Part shown: in pieces, positions 1-6,069 of the stretch | Numbering within the stretch: position 1 is the first letter of the stretch | Layout of the letters: every line of letters starts with the position of its first letter | NCBI GenBank assembly: GCA_021545595.1 | Contig: JAJRVG010000096.1 | Span: 1-6,237, forward strand | From: Zetaproteobacteria bacterium | GTDB taxonomy: Bacteria; Pseudomonadota; Zetaproteobacteria; Mariprofundales; Mariprofundaceae | DNA length: 6,237 bases | Direction of reading: 5' to 3' | Translations under genes and position numbers: made by a program | Notes under the pieces: model-generated | What the model saw: only the letters and a program-made list of their open reading frames with translations | Told to the model about the DNA's origin: nothing | Database searches by the model: none

Positions 1-1064
1 GATGATACTTCTACTCCGATAATTCCAACCTGCAATGCCATCACCGCAATCAGAAGTGAAAACTCACTCATCTGCCCAAGACGAAACCCTACCTCCATTG
101 AACGCCCTGTGGACTCGCCGGAGTTTCTCAAAAGCCACCTGAACACCACTGGCTTCAATAGCAGCATGGTCATGGCAATCAGCAGTGCTGGCAGAATCAC
201 CCCCTGAAGCACGGCAAGATCCAGGCTTGCTCCAATCGAAAAAAAGAAAATGACAAGAAAAAAGTCACGCAGTGGCTTCAACTTTTCTGCAATAAACTGG
301 GAAACAATGCCGGTTGCAAGTGATACACCCGCTATGAATGCACCGATTTCATGTGACAATCCGAACACTGCAGCAAGTTCAGCCATACCCAGACACCAGC
401 CAATCGCCAACAGGAAAATGTACTCCTGAATCTTGTCAAATCGCCGAATCAGTCTGCTCAGAAGATAGCGTTCCATCCCATAAGCAAAGGCAAACATCAG
501 AGGCAGGGTAAGAAACAGTGACCCTATTTCAACCAGTGGCATCTCCCCCCTTCTCATGCCCTCCAAAAACATAAGCACAACAATTGCAATCACATCCTGA
601 AGCAGCAGCACGCTGATCATCACTTCACCGATCCGCTTATGATGCAGTACTGTCGTTGGCAACAGCTTCAAACCGATAATGGTGCTGGAAAACATCAGCG
701 TAAATCCAATCACCAGTGACTCAACCATATTGAAACCGAACAAACGACCAAAGGCCATTCCAACAAGTAGAAAGAGTAGTGAGCTTAGTCCGGTAACAAT
801 GGTTGTTTTCCTGACCATATGGAAAAATTTCTGGGCAGGCAGGTTCAGTCCGATCAGAAAGAGCAGAAAAATAATGCCGATATGGGCAATGGCCTGAACA
901 ATGGCAGGGTCCGGAACAAGTCCTATTCCCCAGGGGCCAATGCATATGCCCAACAGAATATAGGAGACCAGCAGAGCCTGGCGCGCATAGAGAGCAGCAG
1001 TTGCCAGCATTGCGGCACCTGTAAAAATCAGAAAGATCGTAAAAACAACCGGATCATCTGTCAT
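1..1064 (-). CDS. CPA2-family (KefB-type) monovalent cation:proton antiporter, partial: C-terminus beyond window
   Basis: The predicted inner-membrane protein would exchange Na+ or K+ for protons. The visible 354 residues start MTDDPVVFTIFLIF and form a near-continuous series of hydrophobic segments, as in the CPA2 (Na_H_Exchanger) domain. Landmarks are the early LLGICIGPWGIG segment (about 37-48), the FSSTIIGLKLL helix (125-135), LLQDVIAIV (154-162) with the conserved ion-site Asp at 157, and LSHEIGAFIAGVSLA (236-250). The residue before the key Asp is Gln, as in KefB/KefC, not a second Asp as in electrogenic members; electroneutral exchange is therefore an inference. The ATG at 1064 was chosen because the in-frame TAG lies 11 codons upstream with no ATG/GTG/TTG between; its Shine-Dalgarno is weak (GGA about 8 nt upstream). 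It lies 76 bp after the ArsB/NhaD-type gene, with only an isolated TAGAAT -10-like box between. Whether a TrkA-N/RCK regulatory domain follows cannot be seen. Confidence 0.92.
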   Translation of the reverse strand, partial: MTDDPVVFTIFLIFTGAAMLATAALYARQALLVSYILLGICIGPWGIGLVPDPAIVQAIAHIGIIFLLFLIGLNLPAQKFFHMVRKTTIVTGLSSLLFLLVGMAFGRLFGFNMVESLVIGFTLMFSSTIIGLKLLPTTVLHHKRIGEVMISVLLLQDVIAIVVLMFLEGMRRGEMPLVEIGSLFLTLPLMFAFAYGMERYLLSRLIRRFDKIQEYIFLLAIGWCLGMAELAAVFGLSHEIGAFIAGVSLATGIVSQFIAEKLKPLRDFFLVIFFFSIGASLDLAVLQGVILPALLIAMTMLLLKPVVFRWLLRNSGESTGRSMEVGFRLGQMSEFSLLIAVMALQVGIIGVEVS

Positions 1065-1140
1065 ATGTGCATCCAGAAACAGGCAACATATGACCTATTC
1101 TAGTTTAAAACCGGCCCCCAGGGATAGCTTTGTGAAAAAC

Positions 1141-2478
1141 CTAGCTTAGATAACGCAGATAGAGATAGATGTGTGAAATTACAATAGTAAGCAACATCAG
1201 GCCGAAGGCGTGTTTCATAAACTGAAGAAACATGATTGGATGTCCTGCACGCTGTGCAAAACCTGCCACGATCAGGTTGGCTGATGCGCCGATCAGGGTA
1301 CCGTTACCGCCCAGACATGCGCCAAGCGCAAGTGCCCACCAGAGCGGTGCCAGCGCGTCAGCACCGCCAAAGGTTGGAGCCATGTTCTCAATCAGGGGAA
1401 TCATCGTTGCCACAAACGGGATATTATCGATCAGTGCGGAGGCAATGGCAGAGACCCAGAGAATGGCTCCGGCAGTTGCATTGAAATCACCGCCGGTCAG
1501 CTCCAGAGTCTTGTTAGCCAGCATCTCAATCACACCGGTATGCTCAACACCGGTCACAATGATAAAGAGCCCGACAAAGAAGAAGATGGTGGTCCACTCC
1601 ACCTCGGCCATGATACCTTCATAGGCATGATCCTTGGCACTCAGATCCATGCCCCATGTCTGCAATAGCAGCAGCAGCGCAGCGCCGAACATGGCGATAG
1701 ATGCAGGCTCCAGATGAAAGCTATGGGCAACGGTGAAACCGGAAATCACAAGGAAGAGCACAAGCAGGCTTTTCTTCATCAGCAGCACATCTTCAATGGC
1801 ATCATTCTCATTAAACTGCATCACCAGTGCCTTGGCATCTTCTGTGGCGTGCAATCCGCTGCCGAACATGAACCAGATTACAGTAATCATTGTCAGCATA
1901 ACAATCGGTATGATCGGGGCGAGGTTTATAAGAAAATCATAAAAAGAGAGTCCTGCGGCTGAACCGATCATAATATTGGGTGGGTCACCGATCAGCGTTG
2001 CTGTACCACCGATGTTGGATGAGAGAATCTGGGCGAAAAGAAACGGATAGGGTTTGATGCCCAATGCGTCGGTAATCAGCAGGGTCACCGGAGCAATCAG
2101 AAGAACGGTGGTGACGTTATCAAGAAAGGCTGAAAAGACCGCAGTAACGACAGAGAGCATCACCAGAATACCCCATGGATCACCTTTTACAGCCTTGGCC
2201 GATTTGATGGCCACGTATTGAAACATGCCTGTCTTCTGACTGATGGCAACAATCACCATCATGCCGGTTAACAGACCGATAGTATTAAAATCAACGCCGG
2301 CAATAGCCTGTTGCTGCGTGAGCACACCGCAGAGAATCATCAGGCCTGCACCAAGCAGGGAGAGAACCGCACGGTTGAATTTCTCCGCCATAATAATGCC
2401 ATAGACACCCAGGAGCAGCGTCACTGCAACCCATGTGGGATGCAGCCCGAAAATTACATGATTCACCGAATCATGCAT
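1141..2478 (-). CDS. ArsB/NhaD-type ion transporter (IT superfamily, SLC13-like permease)
   Basis: This 445-residue polytopic membrane protein belongs to the ArsB/NhaD/P-protein group (COG1055-like), whose members are Na+/H+ antiporters or arsenite permeases. The internal duplication typical of the fold is visible: a first half with SAFLDNVTTV (116-125) followed by GGTATLIGDPPN (157-168), and a second half with SALIDNIPF (347-355) followed by GGNGTLIGASAN (390-401). The paired LDN/IDN and GG-TLIG motifs are the expected ion-binding hairpins and adjacent helices. A hydrophilic stretch around 208-235 probably is the cytoplasmic loop between the halves. A GTG at 2499 would give a longer protein, but the ATG at 2478 has GGAGGGG seven bases upstream and overlaps the CBS gene's stop by 8 bp (ATGCATGA), so I take the ATG. 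No arsR, arsC or arsA is nearby, which favours Na+/H+ exchange over arsenite export, but the substrate is not certain. Confidence 0.9.
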   Translation of the reverse strand: MHDSVNHVIFGLHPTWVAVTLLLGVYGIIMAEKFNRAVLSLLGAGLMILCGVLTQQQAIAGVDFNTIGLLTGMMVIVAISQKTGMFQYVAIKSAKAVKGDPWGILVMLSVVTAVFSAFLDNVTTVLLIAPVTLLITDALGIKPYPFLFAQILSSNIGGTATLIGDPPNIMIGSAAGLSFYDFLINLAPIIPIVMLTMITVIWFMFGSGLHATEDAKALVMQFNENDAIEDVLLMKKSLLVLFLVISGFTVAHSFHLEPASIAMFGAALLLLLQTWGMDLSAKDHAYEGIMAEVEWTTIFFFVGLFIIVTGVEHTGVIEMLANKTLELTGGDFNATAGAILWVSAIASALIDNIPFVATMIPLIENMAPTFGGADALAPLWWALALGACLGGNGTLIGASANLIVAGFAQRAGHPIMFLQFMKHAFGLMLLTIVISHIYLYLRYLS

Positions 2479-2944
2479 CAACCAGCCCCTCCGAATCACA
2501 CTTGCTCAAACAACGGAGAATATCACTGGCTGCAATAATCCCCAGCAACACATTCTCATCATCTGCTATAAGCGCATAGTCAAAACGATCATAGGTGATC
2601 AGAGCTGCTGTAATGGAGAGCAGGGATTCGTTTTCATGAACAATCGTTGGATCCCTGTCCATAATGTCGCTTACTTTGTGGCCAATCATCTCAGCATAGT
2701 GCTTGTGAAGCACGCCCATATCGGGTGCATAAGAGATCGATTTCAGGTCACCGTTAATGATATATTCAGGAACAAGTCTGGAGAGTACCGACAGCATATT
2801 GACCGCACCCAGAATCTTACGGTTTTCATCAACAACAGGAAGTACACGGAATGATTTTTCACGCAGGATATTCAATACTTCTAAAACAGTCTGATCGGGA
2901 TGACAGACCGTCAACTCCCTGGTCATAATAAGATTTGCTTTCAA
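2471..2944 (-). CDS. stand-alone protein with two CBS domains
   Basis: The 157-residue soluble protein is almost entirely a tandem CBS pair (Bateman module): CBS1 about residues 3-60 (IMTRELTVCHPDQTVLEV, then RVLPVVDE and ILGAVNM) and CBS2 about 91-148 (VSDIMDRDPTIVHENESL, then YALIADDE and LLGIIAASDIL). Such modules commonly bind AMP, ADP, ATP or S-adenosylmethionine and regulate a partner enzyme or channel. No catalytic domain is fused. The start is TTG at 2944, with GGGGAGG five bases upstream; the alternative ATG at 2926 has no Shine-Dalgarno and would remove the start of CBS1. It begins 24 bp after the lysS stop, and its own stop overlaps the transporter start by 8 bp, so the two are probably translationally coupled. 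Regulation of that transporter by adenine nucleotides is inferred from context only. Confidence 0.92.
   Translation of the reverse strand: MKANLIMTRELTVCHPDQTVLEVLNILREKSFRVLPVVDENRKILGAVNMLSVLSRLVPEYIINGDLKSISYAPDMGVLHKHYAEMIGHKVSDIMDRDPTIVHENESLLSITAALITYDRFDYALIADDENVLLGIIAASDILRCLSKCDSEGLVDA
2486..2492 (-). promoter_or_regulatory. Shine-Dalgarno deciding the transporter start
   Basis: Read on the minus strand this is GGAGGGG, seven bases before the ATG at 2478 and inside the last codons of the CBS gene. It supports the ATG over the upstream GTG at 2499, which has no such site, and places the start within an 8-bp stop/start overlap. Confidence 0.8.
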
Positions 2945-2949
2945 TTCAA

Positions 2950-2956
2950 CCTCCCC
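2950..2956 (-). promoter_or_regulatory. Shine-Dalgarno deciding a TTG start for the CBS protein
   Basis: Read on the minus strand this is GGGGAGG, five bases before the TTG at 2944. It lies in the 24-bp gap after lysS. The next in-frame ATG (2926) lacks any such site, so the strong Shine-Dalgarno argues for the rarer TTG codon as the true start. Confidence 0.75.
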
Positions 2957-2968
2957 TGCCTCAGACCT

Positions 2969-4525
2969 CTACTCCGGTCGCATATGCGGAAACAGTAGCA
3001 CATCACGAATAGAGTGTTGGCCGGTTAACATCATCACCAGCCGATCCACGCCGATACCGACGCCGGCGGTCGGTGCCATACCGTACTCAAGCGCCCGTAG
3101 ATAATCCTCATCCACACCCGTTGCTTCAAGATCTCCGGCGGCTTTCGCCTGAGCCTGAGCAACAAAACGATCCCGCTGATCATCAGGGTCATTCAACTCG
3201 GAGAAACCATTGGCAATCTCCTTACCGGCAATAAACAGTTCAAAGCGATCGGTAACCGTTGGCTCCTCGCTGCTTCTGCGTGCCAGCGGTGAAACATCCA
3301 CCGGATAGTGGGTTACAAAGGTCGGCTGCTTCAACTCAGCCTCAACCAGTTCCTCAAACAGGGCTGTCAGATAGTGGCCGGCCTTCCAGGTAATCAGTGG
3401 TTTGAAATTTTCAATCTTCTGCAGACAGATGGTTGCCAGCAGGGCTTTGTTATTGGCATGACCACGCAGGTCAGGGCACTTCTCAAACACGGCCTCATCC
3501 AGCCGGATGCGCTTGAATGGCAGGGAAAGATCAATCTCCACCCCATCCCACTCAACATGGGAGGCATCCAACCCTTCAGCAACGCCGCGAATCAGCGATT
3601 CGGTTGTGTCCATGGCATCATTGAAGTCGGCATAGGCCTGATAGAATTCAACCATGGTAAATTCCGGGTTATGGGTTGCATCAAGCCCCTCATTACGGAA
3701 GTTGCGGTTAATCTCGAAAACACGCTCAAAACCACCAACGACCAGACGTTTCAGGTAGAGCTCAGGCGCGATACGAAGAAACAGCTCCATGTCCAGCGCA
3801 TTATGATGCGTAACAAAAGGACGTGCTGCCGCACCACCCGGCTGAGCCTGCAGCATCGGTGTTTCCACTTCCATGAATCCCTTATCTTCAAGGCCACGGC
3901 GTAGCAATGAGATGGTTCTGGAGCGGGTGCGGAATATGTCGCGACACTCGGGAGTCACCATCAGATCGACATAGCGCTGGCGATAACGCATCTCTTTGTC
4001 ACTCAGTCCATGCCACTTTTCCGGCAGTGGCCGAAGACATTTGGAGACCATTTCGACATGTGAAACTTTTACCGAAAGTTCCCCAGTCTTGGTGCGGAAA
4101 AGAATTCCCTCAGCACCAATAATATCACCAAGATCCCACTTTTTAGTTGGATTATAGACCTCAGCACCACCTATCGCGTCACGACTGAGAAAGAGCTGAA
4201 TACGCCCCTCTTCATCCTGAATATGCATGAAACTGGATTTGCCCATCACCCGATGGCTCATGATGCGCCCGGCTACACGGACAGATACAGCATCAGATAG
4301 CAGTTGATCAGTCTCTACGTCATCATGCTTCGAATGAATCGTAGCCGATCTTGCATCTGGTCTCCATGTGTTGGGGTATGCCTCACCACCTTCACGCAGG
4401 TGCTCTAATTTAGTCCGCCGAACTGCAACCTGCTCTTGTAAATCATATTGCTCAGACAGTTCTGCTTTTAATGATTTTTCTTCGGCCTTACCCTGATCAG
4501 TCTTCTCCGGCGTTTGGTCACTCAT
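2969..4525 (-). CDS. lysS: lysyl-tRNA synthetase, class II
   Basis: This cytoplasmic enzyme charges tRNA-Lys with lysine using ATP. The 518 residues are slightly longer than the roughly 505 of E. coli LysRS because of a charged N-terminal tail (about 1-30). An OB-fold anticodon-binding domain follows (about 82-160, including VRVAGRI and HIQDEEGRIQLFL). The class II catalytic domain carries motif 1 (GFMEVETPML, 216-225), motif 2 (VFEINRNFRNEG, 269-280, then HNPEFTMVE) and motif 3 (GVGIGVDRLVMML, 488-500). FIAGKEIANGFSELNDP (431-447) is the expected active-site strand. All signature residues appear intact. It starts 21 bp after ndk; the bases before the ATG (CCACCAGCTAAACACG) contain no recognisable Shine-Dalgarno, so initiation may depend on coupling to ndk translation. 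No other in-frame start is plausible before the OB fold. Confidence 0.98.
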   Translation of the reverse strand: MSDQTPEKTDQGKAEEKSLKAELSEQYDLQEQVAVRRTKLEHLREGGEAYPNTWRPDARSATIHSKHDDVETDQLLSDAVSVRVAGRIMSHRVMGKSSFMHIQDEEGRIQLFLSRDAIGGAEVYNPTKKWDLGDIIGAEGILFRTKTGELSVKVSHVEMVSKCLRPLPEKWHGLSDKEMRYRQRYVDLMVTPECRDIFRTRSRTISLLRRGLEDKGFMEVETPMLQAQPGGAAARPFVTHHNALDMELFLRIAPELYLKRLVVGGFERVFEINRNFRNEGLDATHNPEFTMVEFYQAYADFNDAMDTTESLIRGVAEGLDASHVEWDGVEIDLSLPFKRIRLDEAVFEKCPDLRGHANNKALLATICLQKIENFKPLITWKAGHYLTALFEELVEAELKQPTFVTHYPVDVSPLARRSSEEPTVTDRFELFIAGKEIANGFSELNDPDDQRDRFVAQAQAKAAGDLEATGVDEDYLRALEYGMAPTAGVGIGVDRLVMMLTGQHSIRDVLLFPHMRPE

Positions 4526-4546
4526 CGTGTTTAGCTGGTGGGGAAA

Positions 4547-4975
4547 TCAGAGGCGGCTGTTCAGATCAAGATCACCAAAGAAGAAGGATATTTCGATCCC
4601 TGCATTCTCTTCGGAGTCTGAACCATGAACAGCATTGGCATCAATAGAGTTGGCATGGTCAGCACGAATGGTGCCCTCTTCGGCTTCTTTTGGATTGGTT
4701 GCACCCATTAGCTGGCGGTTCAGATTGACAGCATTACTGCCCTCCAGGGTCATGGCAAGAATCGGGCCGGAACTCATAAACTTGCACAAATCTTTATAAA
4801 ATGGACGCTCTTTATGGACCGCATAAAATCGACCCGCCTGCTCAGCACTCAGATGCGTCATGCGGGTTGCGATCACGGAGAGACCGTTTTCTTCAAAACG
4901 ACGGATAATGTCACCGATTACGTTCTTTGCCACTGCGTCAGGTTTAATAATGGAAAGTGTGCGTTGAATAGCCAT
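4547..4975 (-). CDS. ndk: nucleoside diphosphate kinase
   Basis: Ndk transfers the gamma-phosphate of an NTP (usually ATP) to NDPs and dNDPs through a phosphohistidine intermediate, balancing cellular NTP pools. At 142 residues it has normal full length. The family signatures are intact: TLSIIKPDAV near the N-terminus with Lys11, Tyr51, the Kpn-loop region through MGATNPKEAEEGTIRAD (90-106) with Arg104, and the active-site NAVHGSDS (114-121) with catalytic His117. The residue after RAD is His107, where an aromatic Phe or Tyr is usual; this should not abolish activity. The ATG at 4975 follows AGAGGG with a four-base spacer. A good sigma70-like promoter lies about 70 bp upstream, making ndk the likely first gene of the ndk-lysS-CBS-transporter unit. 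Confidence 0.98.
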   Translation of the reverse strand: MAIQRTLSIIKPDAVAKNVIGDIIRRFEENGLSVIATRMTHLSAEQAGRFYAVHKERPFYKDLCKFMSSGPILAMTLEGSNAVNLNRQLMGATNPKEAEEGTIRADHANSIDANAVHGSDSEENAGIEISFFFGDLDLNSRL

Positions 4976-5047
4976 GGATCCCTCTATTTAAATTTACTTG
5001 CTTGCCTGTCTGTCACCGAATGTGCTGCTAAACCGGCGAGATGCGGC

Positions 5048-5076
5048 ACTATAAAGGAGGTGTCCACAACTTCCAA
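5048..5076 (-). promoter_or_regulatory. sigma70-like promoter for ndk operon
   Basis: On the minus strand, TTGGAA (5076-5071; 4 of 6 against TTGACA) is followed after exactly 17 bp by TATAGT (5053-5048; 5 of 6 against TATAAT). The start of transcription would fall near 5041, leaving a leader of about 65 nt before the ndk ATG. It is the best promoter match I found among the gaps. Prediction from sequence only. Confidence 0.55.
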
Positions 5077-5079
5077 GGG

Positions 5080-5098
5080 TGAACATAAATCCTGTTCA
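5080..5098. promoter_or_regulatory. inverted repeat upstream of ndk promoter, possible operator
   Basis: TGAACA (5080-5085) and TGTTCA (5093-5098) are perfect 6-bp inverted arms around a 7-bp AT-rich spacer. The site lies just upstream of the putative -35 box of ndk, where an activator could bind, and is also capable of forming a small hairpin in RNA. I do not recognise the regulator. Arms this short can arise by chance. Confidence 0.3.
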
Positions 5099-5111
5099 GA
5101 ACCGGGAACCA

Positions 5112-5150
5112 TGAGGTTGCGCCTCCGCCATCAGGAAGCCCGATACCTCA
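5112..5150 (-). other. hairpin at the 3' end of ppk2, no U-tract
   Basis: On the minus strand, TGAGGT (5150-5145, containing the ppk2 TGA stop) pairs with ACCTCA (5117-5112), and inside it GCTTCC (5139-5134) pairs with GGAGGC (5126-5121) with one G-U. The resulting two-part stem could protect the ppk2 mRNA end or weaken readthrough. No T-run follows, so I do not call it an intrinsic terminator. The ACCTC arm is shared with the plus-strand element, so the two folds exclude each other at DNA level only. Confidence 0.3.
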
Positions 5151-5957
5151 ATATTTTTCCGGCACAAAGTTCTGATCGTTAATATCCGGACGCTTATAAT
5201 CAGGCTGCTCTTTTCTCGGACGAAGTGATTTGGGCCTGGGCATCACGTCTTCATAGGGAATGGATTGCAGAATCCAACTCAGGCAGTTAAGGCGCGCACG
5301 CTTCTTATCATCTGCATTCACGACATACCATGGTGCCTCATTGATATCCGTGTAGAAAAACATCTCATCCTTGGCCTTGGAGTACTCCATCCAGCGGTCG
5401 CGGGACTCCAGATCCATCGGGCTGAGTTTCCAGTGTTTAGTCTTATCCGTCGCCCGCTTCTGAAAACGGCGCTCCTGCTCTTCATCACTGACCGAAAACC
5501 AGAATTTAAGAAGAATAATGCCGGAGCGTACAATCATGCGTTCGAATTCGGGGCATGAACGCAGAAATTCACGGTACTCTTTATCGCTGCAAAATCCCAT
5601 CACCCGCTCAACACCGGCACGGTTATACCAGCTACGGTCAAATACAGTGATCTCTCCGGCAGCTGGAAAATGCTGGACATAACGCTGAAAATACCACTGG
5701 GTCTTTTCCCGGTCGGAAGGTGCTGGCAGTGCTATCACATTACAACCACGAGGATTAAGCGGTTCCATCAGGCGCTTGATGGTACCACCCTTTCCTGCCG
5801 CATCCCGCCCCTCGAAGACCAGCACAACACGCAACCCTTTGTCCTTGATCCAATGCTGCCATTTCACCAGCTCTTCATAGATCTCTGAAAGGGCTTTCTC
5901 ATACTCTTTTGATGCTATTTTCTTTTTCCTGATTGGCTCTGCTGCCTGCTCGCTCAT
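5148..5957 (-). CDS. ppk2: polyphosphate kinase 2 (PPK2 family)
   Basis: PPK2 enzymes transfer phosphate between inorganic polyphosphate and nucleotides, most often making ATP or GTP from the diphosphate. The 269-residue single-domain protein has a short charged N-terminus, then the P-loop kinase core: Walker A GRDAAGKGG (50-58), Walker B FDRSWYNRAGVERVMGF (106-122), and the basic lid region (about 163-182, including RRFQKR and KHWKLSP) that covers the active site. The C-terminal VPEKY tail is typical of the single-domain group. Length and motifs fit the class I type, which phosphorylates NDPs, but class assignment from motifs alone is tentative. The ATG at 5957 has GGAGGG four bases upstream. 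It is separated from mnmA by 112 bp and from ndk by 172 bp, each gap with a promoter candidate, so it may be transcribed on its own. Confidence 0.97.
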   Translation of the reverse strand: MSEQAAEPIRKKKIASKEYEKALSEIYEELVKWQHWIKDKGLRVVLVFEGRDAAGKGGTIKRLMEPLNPRGCNVIALPAPSDREKTQWYFQRYVQHFPAAGEITVFDRSWYNRAGVERVMGFCSDKEYREFLRSCPEFERMIVRSGIILLKFWFSVSDEEQERRFQKRATDKTKHWKLSPMDLESRDRWMEYSKAKDEMFFYTDINEAPWYVVNADDKKRARLNCLSWILQSIPYEDVMPRPKSLRPRKEQPDYKRPDINDQNFVPEKY

Positions 5958-5981
5958 AACACCCTCCGAAATTGACCGGGT

Positions 5982-6010
5982 ATGATAACATAATATCTGC
6001 CAATGCTGAA
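5982..6010 (-). promoter_or_regulatory. candidate extended -10 promoter for ppk2
   Basis: On the minus strand, TGTTATCAT (5990-5982) is an extended -10 (TGn followed by TATCAT, 5 of 6 against TATAAT). The hexamer 17 bp upstream, TTCAGC (6010-6005), matches the -35 consensus at only 3 of 6. Transcription would begin near 5975, giving a leader of under 20 nt before the ppk2 ATG, which still includes the GGAGGG Shine-Dalgarno. The rest of the 112-bp mnmA-ppk2 gap shows only very short inverted repeats. Confidence 0.4.
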
Positions 6011-6069
6011 CTGCCCCTGATTCAGTTGTGGATCATGCCTCTACGCAAGCAGAACAGGCCATGTGAATG

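Larger units (their letters stand above)
5057..5158 (+). other. possible structured element in the ppk2-ndk spacer, plus strand
   Basis: GAGGTGTC (5057-5064) can pair with GATACCTC (5142-5149) over 8 bp with one G-U, and inside it CTTCC (5070-5074) can pair with GGAAG (5134-5138). The stem is followed at once by a T-run (5154-5158), as in a factor-independent terminator, and the interior holds the TGAACA/TGTTCA hairpin. TATAAA at 5050-5055 is -10-like but has no good -35, and would start transcription inside the first stem arm. The T-run is also the complement of the last ppk2 codons, so it may be coding coincidence. It matches no RNA family I recognise (not SRP RNA, tmRNA or tRNA). Confidence 0.2.

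Noticed and set aside
819..1103. 94-codon plus-strand open frame near the CPA2 start
   Set aside because: Antisense to the CPA2 N-terminal helices, with no recognisable domain; a shadow frame.
1232..1624. 130-codon plus-strand open frame
   Set aside because: Antisense to the second half of the ArsB/NhaD-type transporter. Its Ala/Pro/Ser-rich product is what the complement of membrane-helix codons gives.
1141..2478. Arsenic-resistance operon
   Set aside because: The transporter fold is shared with ArsB, but no arsR, arsC, arsA or arsD-like gene is in the window, and the neighbours are a CBS protein and a CPA2 antiporter.
3308..3904. 198-codon open frame on the plus strand
   Set aside because: It lies wholly antisense to the lysS catalytic domain, which is intact and conserved; the translation shows no recognisable domain. 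It is a shadow of lysS codon usage.
5145..5158. Intrinsic terminator at the ppk2/ndk boundary
   Set aside because: For the minus-strand genes the hairpin is not followed by a T-run. The T-run present lies on the plus side, where no gene is seen upstream, and coincides with ppk2 codons.
4814..5182. 122-codon plus-strand open frame crossing the ppk2-ndk gap
   Set aside because: It runs antisense through the conserved start of ndk and into the end of ppk2, and its product shows no recognisable domain. The spacer alone holds no supportable protein gene.
5984..5999. Sigma54-like -24/-12 reading (TGGCAG, 5 bp, ATGTT) before ppk2
   Set aside because: The -12 element lacks the TTGC core, and the extended -10 reading of the same bases is a better match.
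6004..6030. Small inverted repeats (CTGAA/TTCAG and AACTG/CAGTT) after mnmA as a terminator
   Set aside because: Five-base arms overlapping each other, with no T-run; not distinguishable from chance.
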